Positions 1-10,855 of a stretch of 33,503 nt of DNA are shown piece after piece; positions within the stretch are counted from its first letter, which is position 1; each line of letters starts with the position of its first letter. Made by a program: the position numbers and the translations under genes. The notes beneath the pieces were generated by a model that was not told the DNA's origin, made no database searches, and saw only the letters and a list, made by a program, of their open reading frames with translations. Location of the stretch: the NCBI GenBank assembly GCA_937921995.1, contig CAKZVF010000007.1, forward strand, positions 1 to 33,503, written 5' to 3'. This DNA comes from an uncultured Pirellulaceae bacterium. Lineage in GTDB: Bacteria > Planctomycetota > Planctomycetia > Pirellulales > Pirellulaceae.

Positions 1-1
1 A

Positions 2-3392
<3,391 letters not shown>

Positions 3393-3461
3393 TCGACGAA
3401 GTTGCGTCGGAGACGGGCCGGCCCAAGAGAAGCAAGAAGAGGTATTGAAGGCGATTGGCGA

Positions 3462-3489
3462 GGCCGCAGATTTAACTGCGGCCTTTTTT
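3462..3489 (+). terminator. Rho-independent terminator after the SHD1 gene
   Basis: A perfect 8-bp stem GGCCGCAG / CTGCGGCC (3462-3469 and 3476-3483) with a 6-base loop is followed directly by six T residues. It lies 70 bases after the SHD1 stop codon on the same strand and likely ends the guaB-SHD1 transcript. Confidence 0.92.
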
Positions 3490-3540
3490 CGTTGGGCGGA
3501 AGAACTGCGTATCGGAATATCTACAGCGCCGAAGTCGCTT

Positions 3541-3575
3541 TCTAATTTCTAATTTCTAATTTCTAATTTCTAATT
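3541..3575. repeat. Heptamer tandem repeat A, TCTAATT x5
   Basis: Five exact, contiguous copies of the 7-base unit TCTAATT. The array passes without a break into a second heptamer array. It is AT-rich and non-coding, just downstream of a terminator. Confidence 0.95.
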
Positions 3576-3631
3576 TCAAAATTCAAAATTCAAAATTCAA
3601 AATTCAAAATTCAAAATTCAAAATTCAAAAT
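3576..3631. repeat. Heptamer tandem repeat B, TCAAAAT x8
   Basis: Eight exact, contiguous copies of the 7-base unit TCAAAAT follow directly after array A. The two units share phase and the TC..AAT/ATT frame, which suggests one array derived from the other by substitution and re-expansion. Heptanucleotide tandem repeats are known from other bacterial genomes, such as cyanobacteria; their function here is unknown. Confidence 0.95.
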
Positions 3632-3826
3632 TTCGAATCTTAAATCTCGAACCTCAGCATCGGGCTCTGCACCGGGCTCAGCCGCAATTGCTTCCCCATC
3701 CCCAAAACCTCCATTACAAAGCTCCCATTTCCCTCCGCACAAACGCCAAAACGTCCCAATTTTCTATCAAATATCGCCACAGAAGCGACGAATAACTCCG
3801 CGTCGGCTTCTTCAGCAAGCTATCTT

Positions 3827-3855
3827 TTGCCGATCTGAATCCAAACCGGTATACT
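3827..3855 (+). promoter_or_regulatory. Sigma-70-like promoter of the coiled-coil gene
   Basis: A -35 box TTGCCG (3827-3832) and a -10 box TATACT (3850-3855) are separated by exactly 17 bases. Transcription would start near 3862, giving a leader of about 29 bases before the ATG at 3891. Prediction from motif match only. Confidence 0.55.
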
Positions 3856-3890
3856 TTCGACTTACGAATTTTTCGTCGCTTGAAACCCTT

Positions 3891-5063
3891 ATGACAAAGC
3901 TAACCCAACATATTTTGACGCTTTGCTTTTTTGGCTTGGCCATCACATGCTCCGGATCTGCCTCCGCCCAAACGGAGGAGATTTTCCAACAGACCGAAGC
4001 CGAAACCAATCGCTTCTTTGAAAAAGCACACGGCGCACTGGACGATGCCTTAGAGATCTTTGACGCGCAGGAAAAATTGCCCAGCGAGGATGATCTCGCG
4101 TTCTATAACTTCTTTAGCCAGACCCAAGAATCACAAGAGACCAAAATCGAGAGTTACTTGGATGCCGCCGCCGGAGCCCTGGGCATTTCCAGCATCTCCG
4201 ATCGCCGCAATCGGATTTCAGATATCCGGGACGAAATTAAGGCCACGCGCGAAGAATTAACGGTCTACCAACGCAAAATCATTTCGGCACCAAGCAAAAG
4301 TTACAACCCGTTGGTCGTGACAGAATCCGGATTCCAGAAGAAGATCGATGCCGCCAATGAGAAGATCCTGCTGCTGGAAGAAAAGATCGACGAAGAAAAG
4401 GTTCAGCTGGTAAAGGAACTTCAGCGCATCGGCATGAAATTAGACGCCGAAAAAATTGATATGCTTCTGGAATCGATCACCGGCGACGAATTCGTGCGTG
4501 TGTCGATCATTTTCGACAACGCCAAAGCATTTGCCTTGGAACTGGAACAGTTGACCGAAAAGACCGGCGAAGATCTTGAAGCGGCGAAAAAATATTACGG
4601 TGTCTATTTGATGCTGCTGAAGACTGTGGAACGCCTTCAGAATAAGTTCGTCGAAAACGTGGATGATGTTTACTATCCTAAACTTGAAGAGTTCGCCGAA
4701 AAGGCGCAGCAAAACATCGCCGACGCGAAGCGCGCGATCAACGCCGGCGCCGACGCGGCGGTGCTTGAGAATAACATCGAAAGCAACCGGCTGACTTTCG
4801 ATGCGGCCCAATCCTACAAACAGGTTTTGGCTCAGCAAAAGCATCAAATGATGCTCGCCAACCTAGAGTGCAAAAAGAATATTCTCACCGCCGCCAACAC
4901 CTACAAAACGGTCGCACTCAGTAAGGATGTTGCCAGTCTGTTGGCCACCAGCCGCCGAGCGTTTGATTCGATCTCCAATCTGGCGGTGCCGGACCTGCGT
5001 CCGTTTGAGAACGTGAAGATGCGAGAAGCCTTCGGGAAACTAACGCAGGAATTGAGAAAGTAA
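3891..5063 (+). CDS. Secreted coiled-coil protein, function unknown
   Basis: The 390-residue product starts with a clear signal peptide (MTKLTQHILTLCFFGLAIT, cleavage likely after SGSASA-Q). The rest is strongly charged, rich in Glu, Lys, Ala and Leu with heptad-like spacing, especially residues 95-170 and 205-300, consistent with long coiled coils in the periplasm or on the cell surface. No enzyme motif is visible. A good promoter lies directly upstream. The acylphosphatase gene begins 6 bases after the stop, so the two may share a transcript. I do not recognise the family. The signal peptide, promoter and codon pattern make it a confident gene. Confidence 0.85.
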   Translation: MTKLTQHILTLCFFGLAITCSGSASAQTEEIFQQTEAETNRFFEKAHGALDDALEIFDAQEKLPSEDDLAFYNFFSQTQESQETKIESYLDAAAGALGISSISDRRNRISDIRDEIKATREELTVYQRKIISAPSKSYNPLVVTESGFQKKIDAANEKILLLEEKIDEEKVQLVKELQRIGMKLDAEKIDMLLESITGDEFVRVSIIFDNAKAFALELEQLTEKTGEDLEAAKKYYGVYLMLLKTVERLQNKFVENVDDVYYPKLEEFAEKAQQNIADAKRAINAGADAAVLENNIESNRLTFDAAQSYKQVLAQQKHQMMLANLECKKNILTAANTYKTVALSKDVASLLATSRRAFDSISNLAVPDLRPFENVKMREAFGKLTQELRK

Positions 5064-5069
5064 CCTCCG

Positions 5070-5339
5070 GTGCAACGCTGGCATATCTACTTCACCGGCC
5101 GCGTCCAAGGCGTCGGCTTCCGCTACACCAGTCGCCAAGTTGCTCAGCGCTACGACGTTTGCGGCTGGGTCAAAAACCTGCCCAATGGTTCGGTCGAAAT
5201 GATCGTTGAAGGTTCTTCTACGCAGCTGCGAAAGTACGTCGCCGACGTATCTGAATCCACCCACGGCCATGTCGCCGACATGCAAGTGACGAAATCCGAT
5301 GCGACGGGCGAATTCTCCGGCATGGAAATTCGTCACTAA
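5070..5339 (+). CDS. acyP: Acylphosphatase
   Basis: Acylphosphatase hydrolyses carboxyl-phosphate mixed anhydrides such as acetyl- or 1,3-bisphosphoglycerate-type acyl phosphates. At 89 residues it has normal family length. The signature GRVQGVGFR lies at residues 10-18, with the catalytic Arg18. The second signature GWVKNLPNGSVE has the catalytic Asn36. The start is GTG, 6 bases after the stop of the coiled-coil gene, without a clear Shine-Dalgarno sequence, suggesting translation coupled to the upstream gene. No functional tie between the two proteins is evident. Confidence 0.95.
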   Translation: MQRWHIYFTGRVQGVGFRYTSRQVAQRYDVCGWVKNLPNGSVEMIVEGSSTQLRKYVADVSESTHGHVADMQVTKSDATGEFSGMEIRH

Positions 5340-5553
5340 GGATGTGGTGGCTTCTAAGCACTCGGTGGCTTTCGCAGGGGCCCAGCGCGTGAAGATCGCG
5401 AGTGTGAACAAGGTCACAGTAATATTGCGATCCATCCAACGTTTGCCGGATTAATTCACGAAATTCGTATCACGAGGCGACTTGACTGTAAGATCATTGT
5501 GACCGCAGCGTCCAGATTGACGTAAAGCCAACTCACACCACGAAAGATCTTAA

Positions 5554-6006
5554 ATGAAAAATCACTCACTCCTCCTCGTATTCCCCCTTGCCATGGCAAT
5601 GGCTTTTTTTACCGTCGTCGAAGCTAACGCTCAATCAGGCAGTCGTTCTGCCGGACCTTCGTTCGGTGCAGCCAACCGAACCGCTTCACCGCAACTGCCG
5701 TCTCGATCGTTCACCGCGCCATCGTTGTCTTCCCCTTCGTTCTCTGCCCGGTCTTTTTCCGCATCGCGCGGTAGCACTTCCTCTTTCGGATCGGGGGCGC
5801 GAGTCAGTCCGCAAGCTTACGGTTCATCAACACGTTCGGTCAGACCTTCCAGCACTTACTCGCCACCGACCGGTTCATTTCGAACGTCGCGGGCTTACGT
5901 TGCACCAACACAAAGCCGGTCGATCCCTCAATCTGTTCGACGGCAACCTGTTTATTCGCCGCTGCAATCGAGATCTTGTTCTTCTGGGTTGTGCGGAGGG
6001 TATTAG
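5554..6006 (+). CDS. Small secreted Ser-rich low-complexity protein
   Basis: The 150-residue product has a signal peptide (MKNHSLLLVFPLAMAMAFF, cleavage likely after VEANA-Q). The mature part is extremely rich in Ser, with Arg, Pro, Thr, Phe and Tyr in repeated S-R-S-F/P-S-F steps, and it ends in SCSSGLCGGY with two Cys. No catalytic motif is present. A terminator follows 37 bases after the stop, so it forms its own unit. It resembles in style the small secreted protein at 13769-14182. A role at the cell surface is inference. A longer ORF in another frame (5588-6211) lacks a signal peptide and is rejected. Confidence 0.7.
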   Translation: MKNHSLLLVFPLAMAMAFFTVVEANAQSGSRSAGPSFGAANRTASPQLPSRSFTAPSLSSPSFSARSFSASRGSTSSFGSGARVSPQAYGSSTRSVRPSSTYSPPTGSFRTSRAYVAPTQSRSIPQSVRRQPVYSPLQSRSCSSGLCGGY

Positions 6007-6042
6007 AGAAACCCGTTTCACCGATTCTCTCTCATCGTTTCG

Positions 6043-6081
6043 GCTCGTGTCACATTCTTCAGGGTGGCACGGGCTTTTTTT
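6043..6081 (+). terminator. Rho-independent terminator after the Ser-rich gene
   Basis: An 11-bp stem GCTCGTGTCAC / GTGGCACGGGC (6043-6053 and 6064-6074), with two G-U pairs and a 10-base loop, is followed by seven T residues. Confidence 0.88.
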
Positions 6082-6110
6082 GTTTTTAACAAGCGTTCGA
6101 TCGCAAAGCC

Positions 6111-6139
6111 ATCGCCACACAATCGCCACACAATCGCCA
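6111..6139. repeat. Short direct repeat, ATCGCCACACA
   Basis: Two full copies of the 11-mer ATCGCCACACA (6111-6121, 6122-6132) plus a 7-base partial third copy. It lies just after the terminator, in non-coding DNA. Confidence 0.8.
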
Positions 6140-6507
6140 ATTTGGTGCCCTCTTAGTGCCAACCTAACTCCAGAAAAATTTGACATCGCAGACGGCCATC
6201 ACGCACATTGAGAAGCTGAAGCGTATTAGCGTCGTGCGTTCCTTATCTCCCATTTGCCATGCGTTTCGAAGACCGGACGTGCGGAATGATCGTGGCCAAA
6301 GTCCTTCGCGATTAAACACGACCAGCCGATTTGCGAAGTTAACTAAAACGAAAATGGGACGTTGCTGGTTTAGATCGTTTTGGAACGACCGGACTTTTCG
6401 GAGATGATGATGCGGTCGTCGACATCGTCGACATTCCTATACGGGCAAAAAAAGTGATCGCAACTTATGGCTGTGAGCATGGATAACAAAAGTTGTAATC
6501 GTTTAGT

Positions 6508-8214
6508 TCATTGTCCCGTAACGCTCTGATTTTCATCCACATGGTGTCGGCAATCATTAATGTCTAAGTGTTTAAGCGCCCCGCATTCCTCAAGAAACGA
6601 AAAATCCTTTACGCTGTCGCAATTCGCGATCCTTAGATTTTCAACTCTACTGTTGCGAAGACCCGCGAGGCTGCCCAAATGTTGCAAGGTGTCTGCGCGA
6701 AAACTCTCAAGTTCTGCCAAACCGGAGAGATCTGGCAATTTGGTTATCGCCAGTCCTTCGAGCGTTATGTGCCTTAAGGAAGCCGCATCTGAAATGAAAT
6801 CAAGCGATCCATCTTTGAGCCCCTGACAATCGACCAATCTAAGGAACTGGAGAGCTTGGGGCGGAACAGAAAACTCTATCGCTTGGAGCTGTTTCCCATT
6901 TAACACGGTCAATTTTTGCAGCTGATCAACGGGCTTTAAGAATTTAATCTTAGGGAGCAATTCAATTCCGATGAGATAGAGTTCCTTTAGTTGACTGACG
7001 TTCGTAAACGTAGCCTGTTCCAGCGATTTCAAATTGGCAATGAAGATTTTTTTCAGTCCCGAATGATGAGCTATCCCGGTCACAGACTTTAGCGATCGGG
7101 CGTCATAAATAGTGACAGACTCAAGCGATTCAAGATGCTGCAGCGGGTGCAGGTCCTCAAGTTTCGGGGCATAAACGCAAACCGATCGAAGTTTCGACAT
7201 CCCCTTGAATACCGAAGCATCTTCGATTTGAAGGCTTTCAGGTAGAGTCAACTCTTCCATCAACGAGCACGATAATAAAAAATCTACCTCCTGAAGCTGA
7301 CCCATTTCACCGAGATTAAGACGCCTCAGTCCCTTTGAATTCCTCATCGCATTGACACACTTTAGACCACGGCACCCCTCAAGCGAAACTTCTTCTAACT
7401 TATGCATTTCCGCCAACGCATCAATACTAGCGAGCTTCTCACAATAATCGCACGAGATAGATCGCAAGTCAGTGCAGTTCGCCAATGGCTGGATCGACTC
7501 CAGATGAAAATTGCCGTTAAGTTGCACGGACTCTAATTTCATCAGCGCCTCCAACCCCTCCAATGTTTTGATAGATTCGCATCCCCATAGACTAAGCCGA
7601 TTCAGTCGCGACAGATTGCCGATCGGCGATACGTCGCTGATCGAGTCGGATTGATCGATGAACAATTCCTTGAGCTTTTCAAGCGACTTGATTGAGTCAA
7701 TATTTGTCAATTCATTACATATATTTACCCTCAACGATTTAATATTCGGAAGGTTTTCGATGCCATCAAGTGACGTCAACCTCGGTGACTGTTGTATCGA
7801 CAGGTCTTGCACTTGGGGCAAGTAAGGGAAATTCCTTAGCGACTGAAGTGATTCGATGGTCGTTGAAGTATGGTCAAGCTCCAATCTTTTGAGCTTGTTG
7901 AAAGCTGTCAGCAGCTGAAAGTCAAAAGTATCATCCACCTCCCAAAATTTGATTTTTGCTACGTTGCAAAATATGTTCTCTCCAAGCCAACGACGCAGAA
8001 ACGCCGGTCCAACAGGGGACGTGTTTTTATTCTTCAGTTGGTGCTGATAAGTGAACGTGGTGCTTGGTAGTTGCCTGAGAATTTTTTCAACCGCATCGTT
8101 CTCTCGTTGAACTGTCTTGATCCTATACGCAACAAACGCCGCGCAGCCCGCAAGAATCGCAGTCAGCATCATCAGAAACAAGAGACCAAACTTTGGTCGG
8201 AAGCGCATCTTCAT
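6508..8214 (-). CDS. Membrane-anchored leucine-rich-repeat protein
   Basis: The 568-residue product starts with RFRPKFGLLFLMMLTAILAG, a positively charged N-terminus and one membrane helix (about residues 8-30). This style of N-terminus is common in planctomycetes. A short coiled segment follows, then roughly twenty leucine-rich repeats of about 22-24 residues (pattern LxxLxxLxLxxCxxLxxI) filling residues 105-560, with recurrent CExL/CxGL positions. This suggests a curved binding surface outside the cytoplasm; the ligand is unknown. A second ATG two codons in is equally possible. Both flanks lack same-strand neighbours, so it is a single-gene unit. The base composition looks more AT-rich than neighbouring genes, which could mean transfer, but I did not measure it. 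Confidence 0.85.
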   Translation of the reverse strand: MKMRFRPKFGLLFLMMLTAILAGCAAFVAYRIKTVQRENDAVEKILRQLPSTTFTYQHQLKNKNTSPVGPAFLRRWLGENIFCNVAKIKFWEVDDTFDFQLLTAFNKLKRLELDHTSTTIESLQSLRNFPYLPQVQDLSIQQSPRLTSLDGIENLPNIKSLRVNICNELTNIDSIKSLEKLKELFIDQSDSISDVSPIGNLSRLNRLSLWGCESIKTLEGLEALMKLESVQLNGNFHLESIQPLANCTDLRSISCDYCEKLASIDALAEMHKLEEVSLEGCRGLKCVNAMRNSKGLRRLNLGEMGQLQEVDFLLSCSLMEELTLPESLQIEDASVFKGMSKLRSVCVYAPKLEDLHPLQHLESLESVTIYDARSLKSVTGIAHHSGLKKIFIANLKSLEQATFTNVSQLKELYLIGIELLPKIKFLKPVDQLQKLTVLNGKQLQAIEFSVPPQALQFLRLVDCQGLKDGSLDFISDAASLRHITLEGLAITKLPDLSGLAELESFRADTLQHLGSLAGLRNSRVENLRIANCDSVKDFSFLEECGALKHLDINDCRHHVDENQSVTGQ

Positions 8215-8502
8215 TAAGGGAGATTTTCAACAAATTCAGGTGGTGTAGTGACACGCCAAAGTTAACCCTAGTGGCGTACGGTCCAAGCCTTTTGTTTTAA
8301 CACAACTATGGAGAAACAATCAAAATCATCGGCATTCCGGTTTGCGGCCCTCTGTTGACGGTAGTTTTCCGTCATTGATTCCGATTTTCTGGCTACTTCT
8401 TCTCTCGATTTGCCGTTTCTACTTGTAACAAACGGCGCTGAGCGGCAACCAATAGGATGAAACGCGTAAAATCCGCTTCTAAACGGCAGAAACTGACGTT
8501 AT

Positions 8503-8844
8503 TTGAGTGCCTTCGTGGACCAAACAGAAAAGCAATCCATCTTCGACGACCTGCTGTTGCGTAGCCGTGGCCGATTGGCGGCAGTTGCTGGTGCCTACGC
8601 GCGTGAGGACGCGGACGATTTGCTGCAAGAGATTTTGTTGCAGATTTGGAGAAGCATGTCCACGTTCAAGGGCGACAGTAGCATCGCTACGTGGAGCTAC
8701 CGCGTCGCGTTCAACACCGGGGTGACGTGGTTGCTCAATCAGCCCGGTTCGTCGCTGGGGAATCCAATCGCAACCGGAAGGCTCTCGCACAACCACCACC
8801 GAGCCCCGCGATTTGCTTGTGAATTTTTCAGAAACTGCTTGTAA
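8503..8844 (+). pseudogene. Truncated or frameshifted ECF sigma factor
   Basis: Residues 10-80 resemble ECF sigma factor region 2: RLAAVAGAYAREDADDLLQE, then ILLQIWRSMSTFKGDSSIATWSYRVAFNT, which holds the core-RNA-polymerase-binding and -10-recognition helices. After VTWLLNQ the frame loses resemblance and stops, and region 4 (the -35-binding helix-turn-helix) is absent. The +1 frame continues with PVRRWGIQ..TTTEPRDLLVNF and stops near 8893, which looks like the former linker. That implies a frameshift plus loss of the 3' part. The apparent start is TTG. The downstream serine hydrolase begins 25 bases after the shifted frame ends, where region 4 would have been. A functional stand-alone region 2 protein is possible but unlikely. 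Confidence 0.75.
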
Positions 8845-8917
8845 CAACCGAAATATTTGGCAACCAAAACGAATAGACTGCAACAAACAATAGGCACCCG
8901 TTCGAAAGGCGATTGAG

Positions 8918-10696
8918 ATGAAACGCTATATCCTGAGACTGATTATCTGCTTGGCGATATATTCCCTGTCGTCAGTGCAGATCCTATCGGCACAGAACTT
9001 GTCCGATGAAATCGTGGCAAAGGCTGCGACTCCGTTGGTGCAAGACAACGTCGTCGATGGACTATCGCTTGGTTACATTCATGGCGATCAGTACGGCACC
9101 GTGCATCTGGGCCACTCCAATAGCGCTAAGAGTGCCGAAAAATTAACCGCCAACGATTCGACGATCTATGAAACGGGGTCCATCTGTAAGGTCTTCACCA
9201 GCCTGTTGTTGGCCGACGCTGTGGTGCGCGGCGAGATAAAACTCGACGGTGACGCCAATGTACCCAACGCCGCCAATATCAAATTCCCAACCAAAGACTA
9301 TCGCTGCATCAAATGGATCGATTTAAGCACGCACCGTTCCGGCTTGCCGCGTTTGCCGGAAAACATGGATATTTCCAGGGTGATCGCTCCCTATCGGGTT
9401 TATGATTCGAAGAAAGCGGCCGCCGCTTTGAGTACGCTTGAGCTAACTCTAGCACCGGGCATGTCACAGGAGTATTCCAACTTCGCCGTCTCGGTGTTGG
9501 GATATTTGATCGCCGAAAATGCCGGCAAGAGCTATCAGGATCTGTTACAAGAACGAATCGCAAAACCGCTTGAGATGGTTGATTGCTCCGTTGATCTATC
9601 CGAGGACCAAAATGGCAGGCTCGCCACGCCACACGCTTCCTTTGGTGAACCAACGCCGAAGTGGAATTGGGCTGATCTGCCGGGCGCCGGCGGCGCCTGT
9701 GCGTCGCTGGATGACATGATGCGATTCGCGAAGGCTCAACTCAATCCACCCGAGGGTAAGTTGGGCGAGGCGATTGAGTTGGCGTGGACACTACACACCA
9801 AAGCAGATGCTTCGGGCCCTGCGATGGGATTAGGTTGGATGATTCTTGGCGATGGCGAAACACACTGGCACAACGGTGGAACCGGCGGATCTCGTTCGAT
9901 GCTCTTGGTCAATCGAAAAGAGAAACTGGCAGTCGTCGTCCTCTGCAACACCGCCGTTAACCACGAAGTGGATCAACTGGCAATGCAGCTGATGACCTTG
10001 GCCACCGGAGAGGGTATTGCCGATGCGTCGACATCTCAGACCACAGATGGCAAGACGCCGCCCAAGGTTTCCCCCTTCACGTCCGTTGGCTTCTTCGAAG
10101 AAAAGATCTTTGTCAACTACGCTGGAAAGACTTACCTCTGGCAAGAGATCGACGATATCCCCGTCGCGAAAATCATTGCCGCATCGAAAAAGCACTTTGG
10201 CGACATTTGGCAAAAACGAATCAGAGAGGACTTGGCCGAAGTGTTGTGGAAGATGGACCACAAACCAGGCGATACCGTCAAGCTAAAACTGCAGGACTTT
10301 AAGACGAAAGACGTTTCCGTCATCGACAGTGCGGCGATGACCGAAGCCAATCGCAAGCTCCTTCGGGAAGAAGGAAAGCGATTTGGCAAGGTAGAGTCCG
10401 ACGGCAAAAAGAATCCAAACAATCTGGACATTGACGCTGATCATCGGGCGCGTTTGGTCGGCCGCTACCAGCTGAACCCCAACTTCATTATGACCGTGAA
10501 AGACCGTGACGGACAATTGACGGTTCAAGCGACCAATAAGTCTGCCCTGGAGCTGACGCCCGATTCGAAGACACATTGGTCTAACAAGATCGTCAAAGCG
10601 ACGCTCGAATTCAAGCTGCCCAACAAAGGCCCTGCGAAGAGCCTGATTCTGCACCAAAATGGCGGCAAACAAACGGCCAAACGAATGAAGGACTAA
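8918..10696 (+). CDS. Serine hydrolase, beta-lactamase class C / PBP4* fold
   Basis: The 592-residue product has a signal peptide (residues 1-25, cleavage likely after ILSA-Q) and a beta-lactamase-related domain (about 30-360). The nucleophile motif is SICK (Ser88, Lys91), the second motif YSN is at 185-187, and the third, HNGG, is at 317-320 in place of KTG, as in many class C-like esterases and D-aminopeptidases. Residues 365-592 form an extra C-terminal region of unknown fold, similar in position to the lipocalin-like tails of such enzymes. The substrate cannot be told: peptidoglycan peptides, esters or D-amino acid peptides are all possible. Lactamase activity is not implied. It lies directly downstream of a broken sigma gene and has its own start with AAAGG upstream. 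Confidence 0.9.
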   Translation: MKRYILRLIICLAIYSLSSVQILSAQNLSDEIVAKAATPLVQDNVVDGLSLGYIHGDQYGTVHLGHSNSAKSAEKLTANDSTIYETGSICKVFTSLLLADAVVRGEIKLDGDANVPNAANIKFPTKDYRCIKWIDLSTHRSGLPRLPENMDISRVIAPYRVYDSKKAAAALSTLELTLAPGMSQEYSNFAVSVLGYLIAENAGKSYQDLLQERIAKPLEMVDCSVDLSEDQNGRLATPHASFGEPTPKWNWADLPGAGGACASLDDMMRFAKAQLNPPEGKLGEAIELAWTLHTKADASGPAMGLGWMILGDGETHWHNGGTGGSRSMLLVNRKEKLAVVVLCNTAVNHEVDQLAMQLMTLATGEGIADASTSQTTDGKTPPKVSPFTSVGFFEEKIFVNYAGKTYLWQEIDDIPVAKIIAASKKHFGDIWQKRIREDLAEVLWKMDHKPGDTVKLKLQDFKTKDVSVIDSAAMTEANRKLLREEGKRFGKVESDGKKNPNNLDIDADHRARLVGRYQLNPNFIMTVKDRDGQLTVQATNKSALELTPDSKTHWSNKIVKATLEFKLPNKGPAKSLILHQNGGKQTAKRMKD

Positions 10697-10855
10697 AACA
10701 CCTAGTCGTACGGCAAGTTTGCACTTTTTTTTTGGTCTCCCTTTGAAGAATTTGAACCAAAGGACCATAATTAGCGTAGGGACCTAATAGCGGATTTTTT
10801 TCGCGCTGCCGGTTCTAAAATATCTACGCCCTTTCAGCCCCTTCAAAGCCTCAAC

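Larger units (their letters stand above)
3393..3890. other. Gene-free stretch, 498 bases
   Basis: Between the SHD1 gene and the coiled-coil gene there is no plausible coding region. It holds the terminator at 3462-3489, the double heptamer tandem repeat at 3541-3631, an unremarkable C-rich segment at 3650-3780, and a promoter for the next gene at 3827-3855. Confidence 0.8.
6007..6507. other. Gene-free stretch, 501 bases, between convergent genes
   Basis: It contains the terminator at 6043-6081 and the 11-mer repeat at 6111-6139. A 75-codon ORF at 6180-6407 has no family resemblance, signal or ribosome site and was not accepted. Near 6418-6433 GTCGACATC occurs twice. Nothing else is seen. Confidence 0.7.

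Noticed and set aside
3541-3631. CRISPR array
   Set aside because: The units are contiguous heptamers with no spacers and no cas genes nearby.
5588-6211. 207-codon ORF overlapping the Ser-rich gene
   Set aside because: It has no signal peptide or ribosome site and runs through the terminator at 6043-6081; the 5554 frame has a signal peptide.
8918-10696. Antibiotic-resistance beta-lactamase
   Set aside because: The third motif is HNGG instead of KTG and there is a long C-terminal extension, which fit a general serine hydrolase or peptidase better.
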